In this document: positions 8,318 to 15,500 of the stretch, piece after piece
Numbering within the stretch: the first letter of the stretch is position 1
Layout of the letters: every line of letters starts with the position of its first letter
Source: Prevotella sp. UBA3837
GTDB lineage: Bacteria > Bacteroidota > Bacteroidia > Bacteroidales > Bacteroidaceae
Length of the DNA stretch: 16,387 bases
Direction of reading: 5' to 3'
NCBI GenBank assembly: GCA_002392835.1
Contig: DGHX01000135.1
Span: 1 to 16,387, forward strand
Translations under genes and position numbers: made by a program
Notes under the pieces: model-generated
Seen by the model: only the letters and a program-made list of their open reading frames with translations
Databases searched by the model: none
Told to the model about the DNA's origin: nothing

Positions 8318-9754
8318 CTATGGTTTGATGGCGTCGGCCACGGCCTTGGCTATCTTGCCTGCGCCGTTAGCATTGGGGTGAATCATGTCGCCGGTCATGT
8401 CCTTCTGGTCGGTGACGACACTGTGCAGGTCGATGACGGTCAGCCCGTTGCGCTCTGCCACACGCCGTATGACGGGTATGACTCCGTTGACGATGACCGA
8501 GTCGGTGATGCCCCACTTGTCGCGGAAGGCACGGATGGGTGTGCAGAGATAGATGGCGGGCTTCTGCGGGCGCTGCATCTTCTTCGTGGGGCGCCCCTTC
8601 TTGTTCAGCACGGGCTGCAGGGGGCACAGGGTGTCGATCATGGCCTGATAATCCTTTTCATACTGTGCGGCGTTCCACTGGTAGTCCTTCGAGTCGTTGG
8701 TGCCCAGCTTGATGACCACGATGTCTGGGCGGAAGGCCTTGGCGTCGCGCCAGGCCAGCTCCTGCATGTAGGGGTGGTCGCTGGTGTTCATCATGCAGCG
8801 TGCGCCCACGCCGTAGTTCTTCACGCGGTAGCCGTTGCCCAGCAGCTGCTGCAGCTGTGCGGGATAGCCGCGCTGCTCCTGCATGTCGATGCCCGAGCCG
8901 TGGGTGATGCTGTTGCCGATGCAGGCCACGCGTATGGCATCGGCAGGCTGCTGCGGCAGCGACCCGAGCCAGGCACGCAGGTCGGCGAGCATCTGGTCGT
9001 GATAGGGCCACGACGTGCGGAAGCCGAAGCCATGGCCGCCCGAGGGGTAAATGTAGAGTGAGCAGAGATTACCCATGTTGCGCATGGCGCTGTAGTAGGC
9101 CACGCCGTTGGTGACGGGGGGCACGGTGCCGTCGTCATGTGCGGTGATGATGATGGCCGGGGGCGTCAGGTGGCTGCGCACGGCGTTCTGGTTGCTCCAC
9201 TCCTTCACCAGCTTTTCATTTTTCAGTCCCTCCTCGCCCAGGAAGTTGACGCACGAGCCACGGTGGGTCTCGCGGGGGTTCATGCTGATGACGGGATAGA
9301 AGAGGATGCTGAAGTCAGGACGGCAGCAGAACTCGCTATGGGTGGAGACGCTCGAAGCCAGATGTCCTCCGGCCGATGAGCCCATGATGCCCACGTCGAA
9401 GGGGTTCACGGCCCATGCCTGCGCCGAGTCGCGCACGGTGCGTATGGCCTGCCGGGCATCGCTCAGGGGAATGTTGCGGTCGCCCTTGGGCATGCGGTAG
9501 GTGAGCACGAAGCAGGCAATGCCCTGCTCGTTGAACCACGGTGCCCAGTCGTGGCCCTCGTGCTGCATGGCCAGGTGCTGATAGCCGCCGCCGGGCAGCA
9601 CCACCACGGCACGCCCCGTGGGCTGCTGGGGCAGATAGGCCACCATGTTCGACTGGCCGTCGGGAGTGATGTTGACAGTGAACTTACGTGCTGTCTGTGC
9701 TGATAAGGACAGCACACAGAAGGACAGCAATGCTGATGTCAGTAGTTTCTTCAT
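8318..9754 (-). CDS. Two-domain secreted esterase: alpha/beta hydrolase fused to SGNH hydrolase
   Basis: The protein has 478 residues with a signal peptide at about 1-20 (MKKLLTSALL ... SLSAQ). Domain 1 (about 25-265) is an acetyl-xylan/feruloyl-esterase-like alpha/beta hydrolase. It has the oxyanion stretch LPGGGYQ (53-59), nucleophile Ser127 in GSSAG, probable Asp208 in HDDGTVPP, and His241 in GGHGFG. Domain 2 (about 273-478) is an SGNH/GDSL hydrolase with Ser282 in IGNSITHG, block III GTND (Asn353), and Asp456/His459 in DMIHPN. Both catalytic sets look complete, so two deacetylation activities may be present. Position just upstream of a PL11 lyase suggests that acetylated pectin is the substrate; this is inferred from context. 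It is first in the minus-strand run and has a good promoter just upstream. A xylan esterase role is possible but less likely here. Confidence 0.9.
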   Translation of the reverse strand: MKKLLTSALLSFCVLSLSAQTARKFTVNITPDGQSNMVAYLPQQPTGRAVVVLPGGGYQHLAMQHEGHDWAPWFNEQGIACFVLTYRMPKGDRNIPLSDARQAIRTVRDSAQAWAVNPFDVGIMGSSAGGHLASSVSTHSEFCCRPDFSILFYPVISMNPRETHRGSCVNFLGEEGLKNEKLVKEWSNQNAVRSHLTPPAIIITAHDDGTVPPVTNGVAYYSAMRNMGNLCSLYIYPSGGHGFGFRTSWPYHDQMLADLRAWLGSLPQQPADAIRVACIGNSITHGSGIDMQEQRGYPAQLQQLLGNGYRVKNYGVGARCMMNTSDHPYMQELAWRDAKAFRPDIVVIKLGTNDSKDYQWNAAQYEKDYQAMIDTLCPLQPVLNKKGRPTKKMQRPQKPAIYLCTPIRAFRDKWGITDSVIVNGVIPVIRRVAERNGLTVIDLHSVVTDQKDMTGDMIHPNANGAGKIAKAVADAIKP

Positions 9755-9791
9755 TGGTTGAACGGATTAGTTTCAGTTTGTCAAGTGGCTG

Positions 9792-9822
9792 CAAAGGTAG
9801 AAATATTTTCGCAAACAGCCAA
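9792..9822 (-). promoter_or_regulatory. Bacteroidetes-type promoter of the esterase-lyase-exporter operon
   Basis: On the minus strand TTGG (9822-9819) is followed after 19 bp by TACCTTTG (9799-9792). This matches the -33 TTTG and -7 TAnnTTTG consensus. The -7 box lies 37 bp from the esterase ATG, leaving a leader of about 30 nt. It is the only convincing promoter I see for the four minus-strand genes. Confidence 0.7.
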
Positions 9823-9843
9823 GGAAAATCGGTGAAAAATGTG

Positions 9844-9851
9844 TACCTTTG
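9844..9851 (+). promoter_or_regulatory. -7 box (TACCTTTG) in front of the MFS gene remnant
   Basis: TACCTTTG ends 8 bp before the ATG at 9860. I see no good TTTG at the expected -33 distance, so the promoter is half supported. The transcript from it would have almost no leader. It lies back to back with the esterase promoter. Confidence 0.4.
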
Positions 9852-9859
9852 CAACCGCA

Positions 9860-9979
9860 ATGCCACAGGAACGTCTCTGGAACCGCAACTACTGCAAGGT
9901 GATGGCTGCCAACTTCATGCTGTTCTTCGCCTTCTCCTGTTTTCCGCGCTTCTCTGCCTCTAAAATTAAACTATCCTAA
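9860..9979 (+). pseudogene. Truncated 5' end of an MFS transporter gene
   Basis: A 39-codon ORF begins MPQERLWNRNYCKVMAANFM and continues LFFAF. I recognise this as the start of Bacteroidales major facilitator transporters, which run LWN...K...ANF...FFAFYLLTPLLPLY. After FFAF the sequence departs (SCFPRFSASKIKLS) and stops, so only about 25 family residues remain where a full protein has about 400. The assignment rests on this short N-terminal match from memory. It could instead be a genuine short ORF, but its resemblance to the conserved MFS start argues for a deletion remnant. Confidence 0.6.
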
Positions 9980-10005
9980 AAATCAAGCAGTTGGGAGCCA
10001 AAAAG

Positions 10006-10036
10006 TTGCAAATGTGAGTGACCCGCACTAACTTTG
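10006..10036 (+). promoter_or_regulatory. Bacteroidetes-type promoter ahead of the transposase remnant
   Basis: TTGC (10006-10009), then 19 bp, then TAACTTTG (10029-10036). The ATG of the remnant is at 10041, only 4 bp after the -7 box. A transcript from here would be leaderless or nearly so. Confidence 0.6.
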
Positions 10037-10040
10037 CACT

Positions 10041-10190
10041 ATGTTTATCCGAAAGAAGCGCAACAAATCAGGGACGATCAGCGTTTTTGTCCTCAGCACG
10101 ACCAAGTCCCGTAAGCAGCGATTGGTAAAATCCTTCGGTTCCGCCCATCCCTGCGACACGGCAGCAATGGCGAACTTACTTGGCACTCGG
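10041..10190 (+). pseudogene. 5' remnant of an IS1634-type (IS4 superfamily) transposase gene
   Basis: The translation begins MFIRKKRNKSGTISVFVLS and continues with LVKSFGSAH and a short acidic/alanine stretch. This is the pattern of the N-terminus of IS1634-type transposases (M-F/Y-I/V-RKK-N-x-SG-x-x-SV-x-V ... KT-I/F-G). Only about 45-50 residues match where the full protein has about 450-600. The frame then runs on to 10274 through unrelated, promoter-bearing sequence and overlaps the next gene start, so the tail is not meaningful. No DDE catalytic region or terminal inverted repeats are visible. Identification is from memory of the family. Confidence 0.6.
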
Positions 10191-10195
10191 AAGAA

Positions 10196-10231
10196 AAAAA
10201 ACGAGTTTGTTTTGTTCTTCTCTCGTTTTTT
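10196..10231. repeat. 10-bp perfect inverted repeat enclosing the -33 box of the AraC-regulator promoter
   Basis: AAAAAACGAG (10196-10205) and CTCGTTTTTT (10222-10231) are exact reverse complements with a 16-nt loop that contains the TTTG at 10211-10214. The right arm ends in six T, so the same hairpin could end transcripts from the remnants upstream while the promoter reads downstream. The stem has only three G-C pairs, so termination would be weak. Confidence 0.55.
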
Positions 10232-10241
10232 CGTAACTTTG
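10211..10241 (+). promoter_or_regulatory. Promoter of the membrane-bound AraC-type regulator
   Basis: TTTG (10211-10214), 19 bp, TAACTTTG (10234-10241): a full match to the Bacteroidetes sigma consensus. The ATG at 10271 is 29 bp further on, so the leader would be about 20-24 nt. No copy of the downstream 14-bp repeat is found here, so autoregulation through that site is not evident. Confidence 0.8.
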
Positions 10242-10270
10242 CCGCCGATTACACAAAAGCAAATATCGTC

Positions 10271-11971
10271 ATGAGGCATTTACCTTACCTACATATACTA
10301 TTTCTCCTTGCCATCCTTACGGGTTGCACTGCCAGAAATGACCGCCAGGCCTCGCCCATTTTTATGGACAAGGACGCAACGATGTGTTCGCCTGAGGTCA
10401 TGAAGCATGTGGACGATTTGGTGATGGACCATGTGGCTGAGAATCCAGAACGCACCATCCAGGTCATCGACTCGCTGAGGTCGGAAGGATTGCCCGGCTA
10501 TGAGGCCGACTGGCTGCTTGCACGGGTATACAGCACGACGCTGGAAGGCGGCAGGCCCGACTCGGCCATAGTCATCTGTGAGCGGCTGATGACACTGCCC
10601 GTGGCGAAGGAAAACCAGAAATACCGGTTCGACGTCTTGGTGACGCTGGTGAATGCCAGCAGGCTGCAGCATGACGATGAGCGCATTGTCAAGTGGACCA
10701 CCGAGCTTGTGGCCCTGTGCAGAGCGAGTGGAGAAGAAACCGACGCCATGCGCAATGAGGCGGAGATGGCCCTCGCCCTCAGCCATGTGGGTCGACAGGC
10801 GGAGGCATTTGCCAAGAATGACAGCGTGATGGCCGTGCTCGACAGCGTGCGGCAGTTCAATGAACTGGATGCCTGGGTGATTGCCGCCAAGCGTAAGGTA
10901 ACGATGCTGAGTGAGTGCGACAACCAGGCCGCCATCATCCCCGCCAGCCGCCGCATCATCGAGCGCCTTACCGACTACGAGCGGCATCCCGATGATTTCC
11001 ACGACGGCTCATACCGCGAACCTTCCGACGACGACCGACAGGGATATATCGACTTCTATCGCGCTCAGGCATACGGATATATCGCCGAGGCATACGCGAG
11101 AAGCTCAGCCCTTGACAGTGCCAGACATTATCTCGACCTTTATGAGCAGAGTGCCTATGGCCAGACGCTCGCCGGGCGGGAGATGATAGCCCCGACGTGG
11201 GCGCTGCTGGGCGAGACCGGGAAGATGGCGGCCATTTACGAAGACCTGGCCACGGCCCGCTTCCGCTCCTACCAGCAGCGGACGGAGATAGAGCGGCAGA
11301 GGGCCGACGCGGCGCACACCCGGCAGGTGGCCCTGGTGCTGGGTATCGTCGCCGGCCTGCTGCTGATGCTCGTCGGCATCCTGTTGAGCTACCAGCGTAT
11401 CATCAGGCGCAAGAACCGCGTGCTGGCACGTGAGATTGCCGAGTCGGTAGAATACAAGGAGAAGTATAGGAAGACCCTCTCCCAGAAGACACTCCCCCTG
11501 CCCCTTCCTGAAGGGAGGGAAGTGGGAACCCCTGCAAATGAAGCAGCCGAAGCCCTCAGTGGCAAGTCTATATACACCCCTACCTCCAGTGAGGGGCAGG
11601 GGGAGGGTCTTCTGGGGGACGGGTCCGATGCCCAGCTGTTCCGGTTCCTCCGCGAGGCCATCCTGCGCGATGAGCTGTTCCTCAACCCATTGTTCGACCG
11701 CCAGCAGCTGATGGACACCTACCACCTCTCGAAGGACCGCATCGGCGCAGCCTTCAAGCAGGGCAGCGAGTTCGAGTCGCTCATCGACTTCCTCAACGAC
11801 TGCCGTCTCGACTATAGTGCCAAGCTCCTCTCCACGCGCCCCGACATGACCATCGGCGAAGTGTCTGCCGCCAGCGGCTTTGCCAGCGTCAACACCTTCG
11901 GCCGCAACTTCAAGCGCAAGTTCACCCTCACCCCCTCGCAGTATCGGGAGCAGCGCCAGGAGATGGGGTAG
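10271..11971 (+). CDS. Membrane-anchored sensor-regulator: lipobox, helical TPR-like domain, TM helix, AraC-type HTH
   Basis: The protein has 566 residues. The N-terminus has a lipoprotein-like signal with lipobox LTGC (Cys19). Residues about 40-345 are all-helical and TPR-like (for example IDFYRAQAYGYIAEAYARSSALDSARHYL at 260-288, described here by position). One transmembrane helix spans about 352-373 (VALVLGIVAGLLLMLVGILL) and is followed by a basic RRKNR. A charged helix (about 378-402) leads to an inserted Pro/Gly-rich linker (about 403-452). A two-helix-turn-helix AraC domain follows (about 455-562), ending in the diagnostic GFASVNTFGRNFKRKFTLTPSQYR. Proteins of this layout are common in Bacteroidetes and are thought to sense periplasmic state and bind DNA from the membrane. 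The surface-protein locus 140 bp downstream, with paired direct repeats before its promoter, is the obvious candidate target. The ligand is unknown. Confidence 0.88.
   Translation: MRHLPYLHILFLLAILTGCTARNDRQASPIFMDKDATMCSPEVMKHVDDLVMDHVAENPERTIQVIDSLRSEGLPGYEADWLLARVYSTTLEGGRPDSAIVICERLMTLPVAKENQKYRFDVLVTLVNASRLQHDDERIVKWTTELVALCRASGEETDAMRNEAEMALALSHVGRQAEAFAKNDSVMAVLDSVRQFNELDAWVIAAKRKVTMLSECDNQAAIIPASRRIIERLTDYERHPDDFHDGSYREPSDDDRQGYIDFYRAQAYGYIAEAYARSSALDSARHYLDLYEQSAYGQTLAGREMIAPTWALLGETGKMAAIYEDLATARFRSYQQRTEIERQRADAAHTRQVALVLGIVAGLLLMLVGILLSYQRIIRRKNRVLAREIAESVEYKEKYRKTLSQKTLPLPLPEGREVGTPANEAAEALSGKSIYTPTSSEGQGEGLLGDGSDAQLFRFLREAILRDELFLNPLFDRQQLMDTYHLSKDRIGAAFKQGSEFESLIDFLNDCRLDYSAKLLSTRPDMTIGEVSAASGFASVNTFGRNFKRKFTLTPSQYREQRQEMG
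11481..11616 (+). repeat. In-frame imperfect inverted repeat inside the AraC-regulator gene
   Basis: Arms 11481-11519 and 11578-11616 are reverse complements over 39 bp with about five mismatches; the outer part CCCAGAAGAC is perfect. The loop is 58 bp. The segment encodes the linker between the membrane helix region and the HTH domain, reading TLPLPLPEGREVG on one side and TSSEGQGEGLLG on the other. No stop codon interrupts it on the coding strand. It resembles C/G-rich interspersed repeats I know from Bacteroidetes genomes, but that is recollection, not a search. Confidence 0.8.
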
Positions 11972-12020
11972 ACCTGTTACAGAAAACGTTCAACCCTTCG
12001 CCCTTTCGCCCCTCCGCGGT

Positions 12021-12056
12021 TCACCAATTCGTCCAAAACCTATCACCAATTCGTCC
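12021..12056 (+). promoter_or_regulatory. 14-bp direct repeat at 22-bp spacing, candidate AraC-type activator site
   Basis: TCACCAATTCGTCC occurs exactly at 12021-12034 and again at 12043-12056. The 22-bp offset is about two helical turns, the usual spacing of tandem half-sites for AraC-family proteins. The second copy ends 6 bp before the -33 box, where an activator touching sigma would sit. It lies between an AraC-type regulator gene and the surface-protein locus. The link to that regulator is inferred. Confidence 0.6.
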
Positions 12057-12062
12057 GAGCTA

Positions 12063-12093
12063 TTGCCCGGACGTTGTTTTTTCTGTATTTTTG
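12063..12093 (+). promoter_or_regulatory. Promoter of the surface-protein locus
   Basis: TTGC (12063-12066), 19 bp, TATTTTTG (12086-12093) matches the Bacteroidetes -33/-7 pattern. The first ATG is at 12113, giving a leader of about 12-15 nt. No comparable promoter is seen before the large gene at 12570, which has only a 55-bp A/T-rich gap, so this promoter may serve the whole locus. Confidence 0.7.
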
Positions 12094-12112
12094 CAGCCAT
12101 AATCATCCTTAA

Positions 12113-12514
12113 ATGCTTATGACCCCATCAATCCTCATCCCGCTCGTGGTCATCATCGCCGTGCTCGCCGTGGTCGATGAGGGCGAGCTGAAGCTCGATG
12201 CAAGCAATGTGGTGGTGCATAGCAATCCCTCCGACGGCTACCAGGTGTTTGAGTGGAGCGACGGCTACTATGCCTTCACAACAAAGTTCGTCTACCAGGA
12301 AAACGGCGAGGAAGACTCGGAAATACAGGACTTCCCTGCTGACAGCTTCGAGGGCGACAACGACTATACGGACGCGACCACCGGCATCAGCACCATCCAC
12401 ACCATCGACAGCGACGGCACCCACCGCTACTACGACATGCAGGGCCGCCAGCTGCGCCAGCGTCCCGCTAAGGGTCTGTATATAGAGAACGGAAAGATAC
12501 AATTCAACAAATAA
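12113..12514 (+). CDS. Chimeric short protein carrying a copied C-terminus of the beta-helix protein
   Basis: This is a 133-residue ORF. Residues 1-19 (MLMTPSILIPLVVIIAVLA) are a hydrophobic segment I cannot assign; it could work as a membrane anchor or uncleaved signal. From residue 20 onward (VVDEGELKLD) the protein copies the C-terminus of the 1200-residue protein downstream. It lacks 65 internal residues and ends in the same YYDMQGRQL ... KGLYIENGKIQFNK tail. A good promoter lies directly upstream and the frame is intact across all junctions, so expression is plausible. A second ATG at 12119 could be the start. It may be a functional small secreted or anchored tail protein or simply a recombination by-product. 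Codon use matches its parent gene. Confidence 0.55.
   Translation: MLMTPSILIPLVVIIAVLAVVDEGELKLDASNVVVHSNPSDGYQVFEWSDGYYAFTTKFVYQENGEEDSEIQDFPADSFEGDNDYTDATTGISTIHTIDSDGTHRYYDMQGRQLRQRPAKGLYIENGKIQFNK
12170..12514 (+). repeat. Duplicated segment, shortened copy of 15630-16172
   Basis: Bases 12170-12263 are identical to 15630-15723 (94 bp). The copy then jumps 195 bp, in frame. The ends of the missing piece share AGCGACG (15717-15723 and 15912-15918), which appears once here at 12257-12263. The remaining 250 bp match 15919-16172 with about a dozen or more substitutions and one 3-bp length difference. Homology fades just after the stop codon. Confidence 0.92.
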
Positions 12515-12569
12515 TACGCAACAAACTATATAACACGAAGAAAACTTTGTTATATTAACTAATAAATAA

Positions 12570-15500
12570 ATGTACATAAAGAAGTATTTGTTATTGGCCG
12601 TAGTCACCATGATGGCTGCAACAAGCGCATGGTCGGAGACCGTGACGACGGAGGCCGAGCTGAATGATGCCCTGAATGTCTTTGACGTTGATATTGATGT
12701 CAAGCTGGGAGCCGACATCACGCTCAGCAACTATCTGGGCATCACCAACGGGAAGAACGTGACACTCGACCTCAACGGCCACACGCTGAAGCGCAACCTC
12801 AGCGGAGCCAATGACTATGGTAGTGTCATCCGCGTGAGCACTGGAAGCAAGCTGACCATCGAGGACAGCAGCGGTGACAACAGCGGCACGATTACCGGCG
12901 GACGTTCCACCTACGGCGGCGGCATCAGCAACCACGGCTCGCTTACCCTCATGGGCGGAACCATCTCCAGCAACCTGGCCACCGGCGCTGGCGGCGGTGT
13001 GTACAACGCTCCTTCTACGGTGGGCGGAACACCTGCCCAGTTCGACATGCAAGGGGGTGTCATCCTCGGTAACTGGGGTGCTGACGGAGGCGGCATCTAT
13101 AACTACAGGGGTAGCAGCGTCGGCATTAGCGGCGGTGTCATCAGCGGCAACACCAGCAATGCCGGTGGCGGCGGTCTGGTGAATTATGGCGAAGCCTTCA
13201 TCAGTGGCTGCACCATCCACAACAATCAAGCCACAACGCGCGGTGGTGCCATCTGGACCAGCGGCGAGCTATACCTCGGCACTGCCACCATCGTGGGCAA
13301 CCAGGCCAAGGAGGCTGGCGGTGCCATCTACTATGACAACGGCAGCAAGGGCGACATCAACAGCACCGTCATCACAAGCAATAGCGCACTCGACGGCGGT
13401 GCCCTCTATGTGGAACAGACGGCTAACATCATCTTCTACGCCCCCGAAATCACGGGCAACATTTCAACGCTTCACGGGGGTGGCGGCATCACCAACTACG
13501 GCACGCTCGACATCGACGGCATCACTGTCACCGGCAACACCGCCAGGTCCAACGGTAGCGGCATCTGGAACAACGGCACGCTGAAGATGAAAGGCGACGT
13601 CACCGTGAAGGACAACACCCGCGACGACATCTACCTCAGCAGTGGCAAGATCACCTGCACCGGACCCTTTGCCGACAAGGAAAGCGTCATTGGTGTGAAG
13701 ATGGACAATCCGGGCGTGTTCACCAGCGGCTACAAGGCCAACAACGAGCGCACCATGCACTTCTTCCCCAGCGGCACAGCAGACAGGATGTGCCTCAACG
13801 ATAGTGGCGAGGGCTACATGACCATGGGTTATTATGAATGTCACTGGAATGGCAGCGAGGTGGTGCGCACGGCCAAGGCTGTGCCTACCGACAAGCCCCT
13901 CGTTGACATCACCTCAGGAGCCTACATCAATGGCGGCTATATGGACAGTGACCACTGGTACTATGCAAAAGGCAGTGCCGACATCCACGAGCTGATTACC
14001 TGTCTAGGCCCTGAAGTGCATCTTATCCTACGCGATGACTGCGGCGTGATGTTTCATAAGGGTATCAGAGTGGTCAGCGGCACCACGCTTCACTTTCATT
14101 CCACGTCCTACAGCAACAGAACTGGCGGCATGTCGGCAATCGGCACCAAGAACAACTATGCAGGCATTGGCAGCTATGAAGGTGCTCCCTGCGGCAACAT
14201 CGTCATCCACGGTGGCGATATAAAGGGCATTGGTGGCAGCTATGGTGCGGGTATCGGAGGCGGTGACGAGGCCGACGGAGGAACAGTCACCATCTATGGT
14301 GGCTCGGTCCAGGCATACGGTGGCACCGACGCGGCTGGCATCGGCGGCGGCGACACGAAAGGCAACGGCGGCACCACCTATATATATGGTGGCGACGTGA
14401 CGGCTTATGGCGGCTCGGAGTTCGGCGCCGGCATAGGCGGCGGCGACGGAGGCAACGGCGGCACCACCTATATCTACGGCGGTAAGGTGAATGCCAAAGG
14501 CGGCGACTTTAGCGCCGGCATCGGCGGTGCTACCTATGGCAATGGCGGCAACACCTACATCTATGGCGGCGATGTGACGGCCAAGGGTGGCAAGCAGGGG
14601 GCCGGCATCGGCGCGTCGAGCCATTACAGCGGATATATTACTGAAACGTCATCACATGGTGGCAACACCTACATCAGCGGTGGCACCGTCTACGCCGAGG
14701 GAGGTGACGCAGCGGCAGGCATCGGCGGCGCATATTATACTAACATGGCTGACATCGAAATCAAAGGCGGTATCGTCACAGTCCAGGGCGGTGATGGTGG
14801 TGCCGGCATCGGTGGCGGTGGAGCTAACTTTTCAGGCGGAACGCTCACTATCAGTGGCGGTACTGTCACAGCCACGGGTGGTAATGGTGGTGCCGGCATT
14901 GGCGGCGGCTCTGCAAATAAGGCATCTCACCCTACCGGATATGGCTTTAGCACACTGAACATCACTGGCGGAACGGTCATTGCCACCGGAGGACCTTCCG
15001 TGCAGAACGGCCTAAACATCTACTATCCCTCTGCCATTGGCGCAGGAGCACACGGTGCCGATCACGGCGCGCTGGACCTCGCTGGTTTCACCCACGTCAC
15101 AGCGGGCGACGATGCAAAAACGGCTCTCCTGACGGGTACCGACCACCGCGTGGCAGCCTGCCGCAACCGATATGCACAGGTTGAGGTCATTGATGACGAT
15201 GCCCGTCACGCCAACATGAGCTATACCTTCAACGCGGAAACCCACACCGGTTCCTGCCGCAACTGCAACTTCACCCTTGTGGGCAGCCACTACGACAACG
15301 GAGAGGGCGAGGGCAAGTGCGTCTGCGGCTACTTTATGGGCGTCTTGGAACTGGCACTCACCGACCTGGCCGACAACGGTCTGGCATTGGCCGAGGCCGA
15401 CGGCATGCTGGCCAACGTGACCTACGACCGCACACTGAGCGCCACTCAGAACAGCAATGGCTCGTGGACCAGCCGAGCCTACACCTTGTGCCTGCCCTAC

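Noticed and set aside
10041..10274. Intact 77-residue gene overlapping the regulator start
   Set aside because: Only the first ~48 codons look like protein. The rest reads through the inverted repeat and promoter of the next gene, so it is treated as a transposase remnant.
12515..12569. Separate promoter for the beta-helix gene in the A/T-rich gap
   Set aside because: AAACTTTG near 12542-12549 lacks the TA of the -7 box and no -33 box lies at the right distance; co-transcription from 12063-12093 is simpler.
14160..14993. Regular spaced repeats that might suggest a CRISPR array
   Set aside because: Units are about 87-93 bp, in frame, diverged and encode a glycine-rich protein; there are no unique spacers between conserved repeats.
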